DNA from: Gamarada debralockiae
Taxonomy: Eukaryota > Ascomycota > Leotiomycetes > Helotiales > Hyphodiscaceae
Length of the DNA stretch: 34,692 bases
Assembly (NCBI GenBank): GCA_002803225.1
Contig: NXFV01000087.1
Coordinates: forward strand, 1 to 34,692
Direction: 5' to 3'
Position 1 is the stretch's first letter. Each line of letters opens with the position of its first letter. This document shows, one piece after another, positions 1 through 9,537 of this stretch. A model generated the notes under the pieces. It had not been told where the DNA came from. It searched no databases and saw only the letters and a program-made list of their open reading frames with translations. A program made the translations under genes and the position numbers.

Positions 1-1111
1 GTCTGTGACGGCGGGATCAATGCAAAGGTCTGAAGCACGGAGTTCAAAGATCACGGTTTATTGGAAAATATTAAGCTAAAGAAAGAAGGAAAGGAAAGAA
101 AGAGGGTAAGCCTCGACTTTTATGGTACTGGGGTCGACCCTTGCGCGACTATCCGCTGGTTCCCGCCGCAAATACGTCATGTGATGTGCCAGCCATCACA
201 AAAGTACGAAGGCCGTAGGCTAGCACTCTAGTATGACTCTAAAATCACCTGACCTTACTAGTCCTGATCTAGGAATTTTTGCCTGATCAGGAAGGAGGGG
301 TAATCTGGGGGCGACGCCTTGCCTTACGAGGCCTAGGGCGACGCGATTTGGCAGGTGACGGGGATCGAGGGCTCCAGAATACATTGTTAACGAGCCCAAA
401 TCTCGAGCTTCTCGTCTTGTTGCACTTTCTTCAAACAAACCATGAAATCAGCAATTTCACGACTTCTCGCTCGCTCCAGCCCCAAATCATCCTGATGAGC
501 TTTGGGGTTTCTCGGTGGACGTCAGGAGAGTTCAGCAGCACTGCGAGCGCCAACAATCTTTCTATCTGCCATGTGTCTACTTGTTCTGATAGCACCAAGC
601 TAGGTGTACTGGGCAAAGGAAGGTCGCTAGTCCTCCTAGTTTTCGAAGTCGAGGGTCGAGGGGGCTGGATTTTAGCGCTCTGCTTGTCTGTCGGCTTTTG
701 AGGCCAATATCTCGGCCCCGGAGTTGCGCTGATTGGTGTGCTCAAGGTACCATTATTTGCATTCCATCAGTCCAACGTGCCCAAATTTATTCAATGGCAT
801 GGATTTGTATGGATCGTAGAAGTTCTGTGCCTCTTTCCAGCTTCGTTGAGCTTAATGGCAAGATTGAATGGCAGAGCGGCAGTGTCATCCTGATTCGGGT
901 ATGCCTCAGATGTGATCCGACGAATCCCAGCCCGAACACACAGGCTTGCATGTTTTATCCCTTGCCCCAACTTGTTGTTGATATCTGTCAATTGAAATTG
1001 CGGCTTAGTGGAAGCGCTCCAGTTCATGAAGGATGTCGGCAACTGTTTTCTTGTCTAACTGATCTTTCAGCTCTCTTTAATTTTTACGCGTGCGACAAAG
1101 TCTCCATAATA
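1..1111. other. No supportable gene; purine-rich tract inside
   Basis: No recognisable coding region. Open frames on both strands here are short and show no family motif. A 29-base pure purine run at 78-106 (A/G only, GAAAGAAGGAAAGG-like) would fit a retrotransposon polypurine tract, but I could not find a convincing LTR end, primer-binding site or pol/gag reading frame beside it. The stretch could be the margin of an element that continues beyond the left edge of the window. Confidence 0.4.
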
Positions 1112-2027
1112 ATGGCAACAGCGACCCACCGGCCAGAGTTAAACAATGGCACTCTAACTTCATGGCTTCCTTTGACGACCACATATCCAATAGTGGATGG
1201 CTGCAGCTCAGCGTTCTACGAATCCTAAAATGCCGTGACGAACACTGTCTATCTGTACAATCTGAATGAAGACCAAGTTACATTTGCAATGCATTGCCTT
1301 CTAGATGTTGCGACATCCTGGTGGGATCAATCCGACACCGCGACAATTACCTCTCTCGGACTTTTCATCTGTCCTGCAGCCTACACGGCGGCTTACTCCG
1401 AGATCGTTGATGAAAGCAGCACATTGACAGCATGTTGCCCGAGGTAAGAAGGCGCCTTCTTGGCCTGAACCATGCTAAGTAATATTGTCAGTGGCTTCGC
1501 ATATGTAAACCTTTGCTCGCAAGGAGACGTTGGGCAATGCGCATCAATTTTGCCTGGAGGTATGACTTTGTCCTCCTATCAACCCGATTCTGTGACCGAG
1601 GGCAACTACATCGCTACTACCGCGATTCTTACGTCCTCGAAATTGTGCAAGGTATTCAAATCAATGGATACAACTTTGCTGGCCAAGTCGCGACAACCAC
1701 GTCATCGACTTCAACGGCCGACGCGTCCGGTTCCGCCTCAGCTAGTGCGAAAAAAAAAATTTCTGGCAGCTCTCTCACAACAGGCGCAATTGCTGGAATC
1801 TCAGTTAGGGTCGTGCTCTCAGTAATTGGAGTCATTCGTCTGCTTGTTGGCAATTTGGTACATACGACGTGAATCACCGCTACATGGTCACGCCAACTAT
1901 AGGCCATAACAAGTCAGAAACTGCACCTGTCGAGGTTCAGGAGATCGATGGACGGGGGCGCATACAAGAGGTGTCTAGAGGACATGTGAATCTGAAATGG
2001 CGTTCGCACGAGATGGACGCGACATGA
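1112..2027 (+). pseudogene. Cys-rich single-pass membrane protein, degenerate
   Basis: Reading starts at ATG 1112 (MATATHRPELNNG). An in-frame TAA at 1226-1228 could be a former CAA. The same frame continues through a Cys-containing ectodomain (FICPAAYTAAYSEIVD, then TACCP). A clean intron at 1444-1491 (GTAAGA...CAG) joins ACCP to SGFAYVNLCSQGD in phase. Near 1640 one base is missing and the frame moves to INGYNFAGQVATTTSS, a Ser/Thr/Ala-rich stalk, then a predicted transmembrane helix (TTGAIAGISVRVVLSVIGVI). Near 1856 the frame moves again to a hydrophilic tail (APVEVQEIDGRGRIQEV) ending at TGA 2025-2027. The layout (Cys-rich outside, STA stalk, one helix, short acidic tail) is that of common fungal plasma-membrane or wall-sensor-like proteins of unknown role. 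One nonsense codon and two frameshifts make it a pseudogene unless the assembly is wrong. The family placement is by architecture only. Confidence 0.6.
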
Positions 2028-5000
2028 GGGTCCAGGTTCTGACAAGCACCACGCGGCACTCTGACCAGTAGTCGAATCAAATTGGTTCGGTTTCTTGTTC
2101 ATTTCGTGTTCACTTATTGCGCCTCGAGAAAGCCAGGTCAATGCCTGCCAGAGACAAACCTTACCGGTACCATGGGATGTCAGGAAAAGGAATTTCAGCT
2201 CGCAGAGTCGCCAACAGTCGATCAATTTCCTCCCCGAATGACGGAAGAAATGTTATGACTCTTGAAATGGCTGTTAAAGTGGAGGTTGCAAAAGTACGGA
2301 GATACTCAGATTATGCACGGGGGGCTTTTACTTCGGGATGTCAAAAGAAACGTTTCGAAGCTTCTAATTGTGAGACATGAGCATCGGATCGATAGTGGTA
2401 TATTCAGGGCCAGAAAATGTAGTATAATTGAGCTCACATAGTTGTGTGCATTTCACTAGGACGAATATGAGGTTTGGCTGGGAGCAGTCTAGCTCCCTCG
2501 ATAGATATCCCATCCCATTTTCGCAATTCATCTCATGCTAGATCTGAAGAATAGTCACAGGCGCTTCAACATCACCCATCTCTCCGACAGAGAACGCGTC
2601 CACACTCGTCCCCATCGCATGCTATCAACCTCTTTCCGTTTCAGCACCTGGAACTATCTCGCGCACTGGCGAGCGAGTCTATTCTAGCTCTTTAGCTAAT
2701 TGCTCCGTTCTTTCACTCCCTACTTTCCTAAGCATGCCGATTGCCTAAACGTACTCATTCCAAAAAATTTCTTTTCACTTCCTCCCCGTGGAAAGCACCC
2801 AAAAGACCACTGCTCTGTCTCGTTAACTGATCAGCACAGCACAAACGGTCCTCAAGCCTTGGATCGTATCGGACTGTACGGATCGTTTTTTAAGTCTTCA
2901 CATAAATTTTCTTGAATTGACAAGTTATTTGGATGCTGATCGTTGGCCTCTCAAAGGTACGTATGGGCAAGGAGGGTTCCTCACACATGGTGAAATACTC
3001 CCCTGCGGGCGTCGTAGCCTGCGTCCCGAATTTTCTGCTCCTTTTGACTGCAGCGGCACGAAGCAGAAAAGTTGAGCAATTCGAAATGTTTCGGCTTTTT
3101 GTTCCTCTTGGTCTTGGCCTCGAACTATCGCTTCAGCAGGCGGCGAAGAGTAAACTAGAATGCCTCATGCAGTCGCACATGCACTATGCCATCACTGAAG
3201 AGAAAAACATATTCCGTTGGATGTTGATGATTGAGAAAGAATCTCTGGTCCTACACTCAGCACTTGCCAACCCCGGAATGGGCTTGACTTACTGCGATAG
3301 ACACATCTTTTCGCTTTCTGCCTTCATCCAGCGATCTCTCCAGTGTTTCATGAAGCTCGCCGCCAAACCTCTAATCCGTACCTTCCTTGTGTTGCATGAT
3401 CCAACCTTTTTTGGCATTTATCGCGACGTCCCATATTTTTCGTTTGCCCTCTTCAACCAATCAGTTATCGCACACTACCCTCTCGATCTCATCCTCCAAG
3501 TCGGTAGGAAGATTCCTCCACCGATATCGTTTCAGACGAAATGCATCGGCGAAAAGGAACCAGATGAAGGGCCAAAACTCGCGATCAAAATTTGCTTTTC
3601 TCTCGCTCTTGCTCTTTCCTCTGTCGCAAGCGTTCGCAGTGCATTAGTTTCGTTAAGAAATTAGTGGTTGTATCGAGAGATCCGTCTCCAGTAGGACTCT
3701 TCCATTGTCCTACAAAGGATAAGAAATCGTGGCGGCGTATATTGTATATGTGTCGTGGTAGAGCCAGGCGGTTTCTATATTGATCGCAAATGTATCCGGT
3801 AGTCCATAGCTGTTGAAAAATTAGTTTTTGAATGACAGTATTTGCTGCGATGCACTTACAATTCTACACAGGCACATTTGTCTTGGCGAATGCCTTTCGA
3901 GCTCAACGAGGCTACATAATTATGCTCCAGCCCCAAAAAATGCGAATTGAAACTCTTGGGTCATGGCCTAGTTCTGATGGTCTTTTCCTGCTAGGGTGGG
4001 ACAATGTCGTGGTGGTGGGCCATAATTTACGGCAATCTTGGAGACGATAGGAGCAAAGATACACGACGAGATGCGGTCGTAAAGAGGAATCGCCAGCTTG
4101 TCGATAAAATCAAGTTTGAAAACTGACAGTATGCTAGGAGTTTCGAACGCCGCTTGTCCCCCAATAATGGAATTAAGTACAGCAATTGTCTCACTTCAGC
4201 CAATTCTGCCTCGCAGGGAGCCTCGAATCTATGTCGACAGCTTACTCTCGTCTAATTCACGCGACCTGTGTCTTTGGGAGACAGGACGATGCACCTCCAA
4301 AGTTCGTCGGCAATCAACTGGGCGTGCTTGTATCGCCAAGCAAGGAGGCACTCGCCGTGACCCCTAACACGTAACAATTTCGGGCGCTTGCCTACGAACA
4401 TGCAGGAGTACGTGCGCCTTTTCAGCTCAGTCTCGTTCTCGACCATATACGATGTCAAGGTTTTGAATGAGTGGAATTAATCTTGGTAATGGCTTGCAAT
4501 GACCAGGAAATCAGGGGGATGGATAAGAGAACCCGAGAGTCTCGTCGAAGGAAATAGCTCTCCCCCATTTATGTCAACGTCCAGCAGGTCCCATCTATGA
4601 CAACGATGAATAATTTTGTGTCGAGAATCAATGTTTGGAGCAAGATTGCGTCTCGTATCTCGAAGTTGAAGCCGGACTTTAAAGTTATTCCATCCCATCG
4701 CGCTTCTACAACTACTTTCGCTGCGGCAGTGGCTGTTCCTTTTAGGTGACTCACCCCGGTAGAAAATGCCTTGCGACCAATGTTTTTCCAAAGTCGCCTT
4801 CATTGCATGGACCTGTGATGCTTTTGGCTTTTCTAAGTCACTCTGGTGGTATTAGATCTCTGCACAACCTTCGGAAAGACGCACCGAGACATTGTATGGG
4901 GCGCCTTGAAACTACCGTTGATGTCCCGATTCATCGGTGCTGGCTTTTTTGGTCTACTACGGACAGACTGGGACAAAAATGGCCTTTCATGGCGAATGTT

Positions 5001-5545
5001 ACACATCCTCATCATCTTCGCTTCGAAATGACCACCGGCTTCTGCGCAAAATACCGAAGCTTCGTGGCTTGTCGTGTGCTGTTTGGAATTGTATAGTGAT
5101 CTGTATGGGAAGCAGCATCAACGGCATTAGAAGGCTGCCCTGAAGTCAGTCGTGGATCGATATCGGGGATGTTTCAGTCGTTTTTCTGCTCGCTACGGTG
5201 TTCAAATACGCTTTAGAGGAGGGAACCTTCAACATAGTGTCTTTTATTGTGGATTAAAAACATACAAAGGATCTAAAATAGAAGGTTTTAGAGAAGTGTC
5301 TTTTTAAGTAAGAATAATAATACAAAGCAATTAGAGGGTCAGTATTAGGAGACCTCTTATGATTCAAGGCTATAGAGCTCTAGGCGCAACTTCCTCGATA
5401 CCTAGGAGTCTAAGGTTATGCCTAGCACTATACAAAATTATTAGGCAAGATCACAAGCAATTGACTTTAGGGCATATTCTTTTGCTTTTAATTTCTAGTC
5501 TAATTCATTTGTGGTTATACGAGGTATTGAAGTAGCTGTCTAAGC
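2028..5545. other. Long stretch with no supportable gene; AT-rich right end
   Basis: I see no recognisable family on either strand. The longest open frame (plus strand, 2933-3664, 243 codons) has no motif, no intron consensus and no relative I can name, so it is not called. Minus-strand fragments at 4252-4458 and 4569-4803 have a somewhat protein-like composition, and a short GTGAGT...CAG intron would join the parts of the latter, but no fold is recognisable. From about 5230 to 5640 the sequence becomes AT-rich and full of TA, CTAG and TTAG, a composition often left by RIP, and this is where the adjacent permease remnant ends. Confidence 0.4.
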
Positions 5546-5639
5546 CCTACAAAACCAAGGACATGTCTAATAATTGTAGTGCGTTACTAGGCAAAAAGAG
5601 ACATAAAGAGTAATGAGGAAGTTGAAGAACAAAAGTCTT

Positions 5640-6734
5640 TAATTCTAGATTCTGAGGCTCTAAAGGCATAGGAGTCCACTGGGCACTTGAGTAGCGGAGG
5701 GCTTTCAAAATCGTGGGTTGGAAGGAGACGATTGAGGAGGCTGCGTTGTCTGCGCCGAAGTAGGCGAGTGTTCTATCAGTTCGAACTTTCAGGTGATTTG
5801 TGTCTTCTTGTACCCAAGCCAGATTTTGGGGTAAAAATGCACTCTCTCCGGATAGTAAAATTGTAGCGGTCTGGACGCGACGGCCTCGTATCAATCTATG
5901 TCGAGTGAGAAGTTTTAATTTTGAGACCTGCGAAGGTAATTGCCTCTAGCATCTTTAGTAAGTATGCTTTCTCTTTAGGTTTGAGGAAAGCGGACTCCTC
6001 TGGGTAACTGGGAATGCAGATCATCCCGATGCCCGTCGTAACGACAGTCAGGAGACCTTCGATGATGAAGATCCATCTCCAACCTGAGTAGCCTCCTACT
6101 TTGTCTATATGCTCTATCGCAAACGCAAGAAACCAGGGGCCCAATTACTATTGTTTATTGTGAATCAACGATTCAGGTGTTCGTACACCGCCAAAAGCTC
6201 CAGCCAAGACAGAGGCACTGAGGAACAAGGCGTATCGACAGAAAATTCTCGTCGTTTGTAGTAACGACCAATTAGGTACACGCAACCTTCACACCTTGGT
6301 CAATTTCAATCATTCAGAATACTCTTCAACTCACCTTGAACAAACCCTGCCTCAAAGAAGCCCATGAGAAATCTGCAGGCAAGTATGCCTTTGAACGTCT
6401 TACTGAGACCCAAACCAATCGTACACAGAGCTGTATTATGCCATATCAATTTCTTTTTCTTTAAAACGGATCGTTTCGCATACCTCAACAGAACATTTGA
6501 CCAGAGAGATAGACACAAGGCTTTACGAAGCCTTTCTTCATAAGAGTATTGCTGAGAAGTGCCAAGCATATGCAAGGCATATTCAAGATCCAGAGAGGCG
6601 TATTGTAGTCGGTATTCTTCATCTCCAATTCTGTCGTCATCCCTTCAATTTGGCGTTGGCGATGTTTGTCCTGTCCATGAAAGTGACGATGACTAAAATT
6701 ATAAGTGGTGGAAGGAGTTTGAGATCGCACTTTC
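5640..6734 (-). pseudogene. MFS anion:cation symporter (Dal5/Tna1-like), truncated and broken
   Basis: On the minus strand the frame opens at about 6734 with LLPPLIILVIVTFMDRTNIA, the first helix and loop of the Dal5 (allantoate) / Tna1 (nicotinic acid) permease family. One base is lost after NAKLKG (about 6650). The next frame reads MTTELEMKNTDYNTPLWILN to GFVKPCVYLSGQMFC, then TGA (6487-6485) where relatives have Trp (TGG to TGA). Introns 6483-6431 and 6334-6287 have good consensus and rejoin LCTIGLGLSKTFKGILACRF, FEAGFVQG and CVYLIGRYYKRREF. A further frameshift precedes RYALFLSASVLAGAFGG, then FLAFAIEHIDKVGG and SGWRWIFIIEGLLTVVTTG. A last family piece is YFGADNAASSIVSFQPTILK near 5700-5760. 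The C-terminal half of the 12-helix protein is missing; the sequence runs into AT-rich DNA. Substrate cannot be read from this remnant. Confidence is high for the family and high that it is non-functional. Confidence 0.8.
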
Positions 6735-6826
6735 ATGTGATTCTCTTCTCCATGGCGCCTCCGAGGGGTTTAATGCAGTTGATACGGGCCTGCATTCTTC
6801 TTCCACGCTCATCTGTTTATTCTTGA

Positions 6827-7599
6827 ATGTATTCATTATGTCAACTTTTTTAAGCTTACCCGATGGGTAGTCTAGTCACTGGGAAATATTTTACACAAGA
6901 AATTGTTTTGGCAAGTGCGATAAAAGCAGGACGAATGCAGCGACAGCGAGAAGGCTTGATATTAAGATGACGGAACGTCCTTCGACTAAGTGTTGAAATG
7001 AATGTCATCTTAAGTGAGGCTATCGTACTGAGGTTCCACTCGATCTGATCAAGTGGTGTTGATTTCCCTGGAGGACCTCGAACCCGTATTCTCTAACCTC
7101 TGATTCGCGAGGTGGGTATTTTAGATTTGTGCCTCTCCCGTAGGCTTTAAAAGTGACAAGCGCTACCACAGATGGACGGTGATGCCATCGGTTTGGTTTT
7201 ACGAGACTAGCACTTGAGTTGGCCTTCTATCTCGCGGAAGGTCAGAATCTGCGGTCAGCATGCATGCTCTACGGAAGTGTAACATGCGACCCTGAACCCG
7301 CTTGTGGGCCAACTCATCCACAACACTTAACAGCAATACCCCAGCAGACTAATTCAAACTTTCTTTTCAAACTCGGAACATTTTTCGAGTTATATGATCT
7401 TTAATTCAACTTTTTCCTTTAAAGAAGCTTTCCTTGTTGATGTTCTTGCATTATTTGTAGTACAAAAACTCGGCGAGAGACCGCTGTGTGAATAACCCTT
7501 CTGGAAAGGAATCCAGGCAAATACAGAACACAAGAGTTCTTGACAAGGCTATCTTTAGACTCTTAGCTCGTGATATTTTTGTGTATCTCCTGCAAAATT
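6827..7599. other. Intergenic region between two pseudogenes
   Basis: No gene seen. It separates the divergently oriented permease remnant (minus) and monooxygenase remnant (plus), so it would have held the shared upstream region of the two genes. A palindrome-rich or operator-like motif matching the adjacent Zn2Cys6 regulator could not be identified by eye. Confidence 0.35.
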
Positions 7600-9160
7600 A
7601 TGGGTTCGATGGAGAGACTACTTACCATCGCGATCATAGGAGCCAGCATTGATGGCATAGCCCTCGCCATCGCTCTATTAAAACACAATTCCAGCCTACT
7701 GGTCAACATATTCGAGTCCAGAGCAGCTTTCTCCGAGATCGGTGCAGGACTAGGAAAGTAACTCTGGAAAGTTTTCCGATTCCATTTGAGATTTACTGAT
7801 GAATCAACAGGCTTCGGGCCAAACGCAATTCAACCAATGAATTTGATATCCCTTAAGGTCGCTGAGGCTTTCGAGAAAGTGAAACCAGTGGGCCCGTTTC
7901 CTGAAAAGGATCATGTATGGTATGATGTCAGATATTGTGAAGGCCCAAGAGCTGGAGGCCTTATTGCCGAGATGGCGAGCGCACCGGGGTTCAGTCATTG
8001 TGGAGCGTCTAGAGCGCAGTTTTTAGATGAGCTGGTGAAGCTCATTCCGAAAGGGGTGGGTATCATATTTGGAAAGAGAGTTACTAACGTTGTTGATGAT
8101 GGCGATGAGAATGGACTGATGTGCATTCGATTCGACGATGGTGCCTGTGCTCATGCTGATGCTGTTGTTGGATGCGATGGCATTAGGTCTGCTTGTCGTC
8201 GAATTTTGCTGGGACCAGAAGACAAGAGTGGAAATGCGGTGTATAGTGGGAAATATGCGTATCGAAAAGTCTTTGACATGAGGAAGGCAGTGGAAGCTGC
8301 AGGTCAGAGATTGGAACTAGGCAGATTTATGTCCGAAAAGGAGGCCACGTGTTGATGTTTCCTATCAACAACAGGAAATTATTGAATATAGTTGCATTCA
8401 AGGACGCTGAGGGTGCGACGTGGACTCGAAAGCAATGGGCAATCCCCAGCTCCCGCGGTGCCGTGCTCCATGATTTCAGGGACTGGGAGACAAAGCAAAG
8501 AATATACTGGAGCTAATCAAAATTCCTCAGAAATGGGCATTGTTCGACCACCTTCCAGCACCAACATATGTGAAAGGCAATTTCTGCATCTTGGGAGACG
8601 CAGCACATGCGACAACACCACACTCTGGAGCGAGAGCAGGGTTCGCCATTGAAGACGCTCATCTTTTCTCAGGCCTTCTAACTCCGGACCTGATCAAATC
8701 GGTGTCTGATACCAAATATGCCTCTCAGGCATATGATGAGGTAAGAAGACCCAGATCCCACCCAGGGTGTGTCAGAATCCGTGATAGATCAGAAACTTTG
8801 GAAAGACCGTATCTAACCACAATAACTTTTTGAAGAAAAATTAAGTTAACTATGCGATTCTGCACTATCGGCAGTACAAACTGCATAAACATCTTAATTG
8901 TTTATTTCGAAAGTTGAGAGTTTTGATTTCGTTTGAAGAATTTCCGGCCGTCACGAGTAGTGTCACCCACTGGTGCCCAAGAGTTGGTGACAAGATCAAG
9001 AACTCAGGGCATGTTGATGGATCTTCAGCAGAATGAATTCGGTAGTGCTGTTAGTGAGGAGATGTTGAAAGAGTCATTGGCGAGTAATATGAGATGGGTA
9101 TGGGAAGTTGATCTTGAAGCAATGCTGAAAGATGCAAAGCTTCTCCTTAACAAGCACTAG
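7600..9160 (+). pseudogene. FAD-dependent aromatic monooxygenase (salicylate hydroxylase-like), degenerate
   Basis: All landmarks of the class A flavin monooxygenase family (PF01494) are present but eroded. The N-terminal Rossmann motif reads IIGASIDGIALAIAL, so GxGxxG has become G-A-S-I-D-G with two Gly lost. The intron after GAGLG should start GT at 7754, but the sequence is GAAAG; splicing 7754-7810 out would restore GLGFGPNAIQPMN. The DG motif survives as VVGCDGIRSACRR. The GD motif is FCILGDAAHATTPHSGARAG, where relatives have GAGAG. Two single-base losses shift the frame, at about 8341 (before GGHVLMFPINN) and about 8487 (before DKAKNILELIKIPQKW). Near 8750-8940 an intron or small insertion interrupts YDEVRRPRS before QELVTRSRTQGMLMDL. 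The frame ends at TAG 9158-9160 after LKDAKLLLNKH. The original enzyme would have hydroxylated an aromatic or heteroaromatic acid with NAD(P)H and O2; the substrate is unknown. Both deletions lie in short homopolymers, so assembly error must be excluded, but the broken donor and Gly changes argue for real decay. Confidence 0.8.
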
Positions 9161-9537
9161 GAGGCTTGCTGTAGGAAAGGCAACCTCTTCTGCTCTCCCC
9201 AATCCATTAACAGCGTCTCGAAAGTCGCAGGTTCGGGGCCTGCATTCGTCTTGTTCTCGTAGGATGCGACATACTGTTGAAGGTATCAGAATCAGCGTCC
9301 TCCATTTACGAGCACAAAGGAGAGTGGAATGAAAGCCCACTCTTTTAAATTCAGCAACTGCTGCCTGATTCAAAGAATTTGACCTGAGTTTGATCTCAAT
9401 ATAGGTAGAAACACATTCTCTTGGGATGAAGATAAGAATTTTACCCCGTCCAGCATTTCAAGGAGGACGAGCATTTTGCGAAAGTTCAACACTAATGTTT
9501 TCGAATTCCATTTTGGGTATCATTTTGAATATAAAGG
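9161..9537. other. Intergenic, convergent 3' ends
   Basis: Lies between the 3' ends of the monooxygenase remnant (plus) and the transcription factor (minus). No gene or repeat recognised. It should contain both polyadenylation regions; no distinctive signal could be singled out. Confidence 0.4.

Noticed and set aside
1..430. LTR retrotransposon end at the left edge
   Set aside because: A purine tract alone is not enough; no TG...CA boundaries, primer-binding site or coding remnant could be paired with it.
2933..3664. 243-codon open frame on the plus strand
   Set aside because: No domain, no compositional signature of a real protein family, no intron signals, and a run this long can arise by chance in 35 kb read in six frames.
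4252..4803. Minus-strand ORFs that could be joined by a 34-base GTGAGT...CAG intron
   Set aside because: The product matches no family I know and the intron is shorter than all others in the window.
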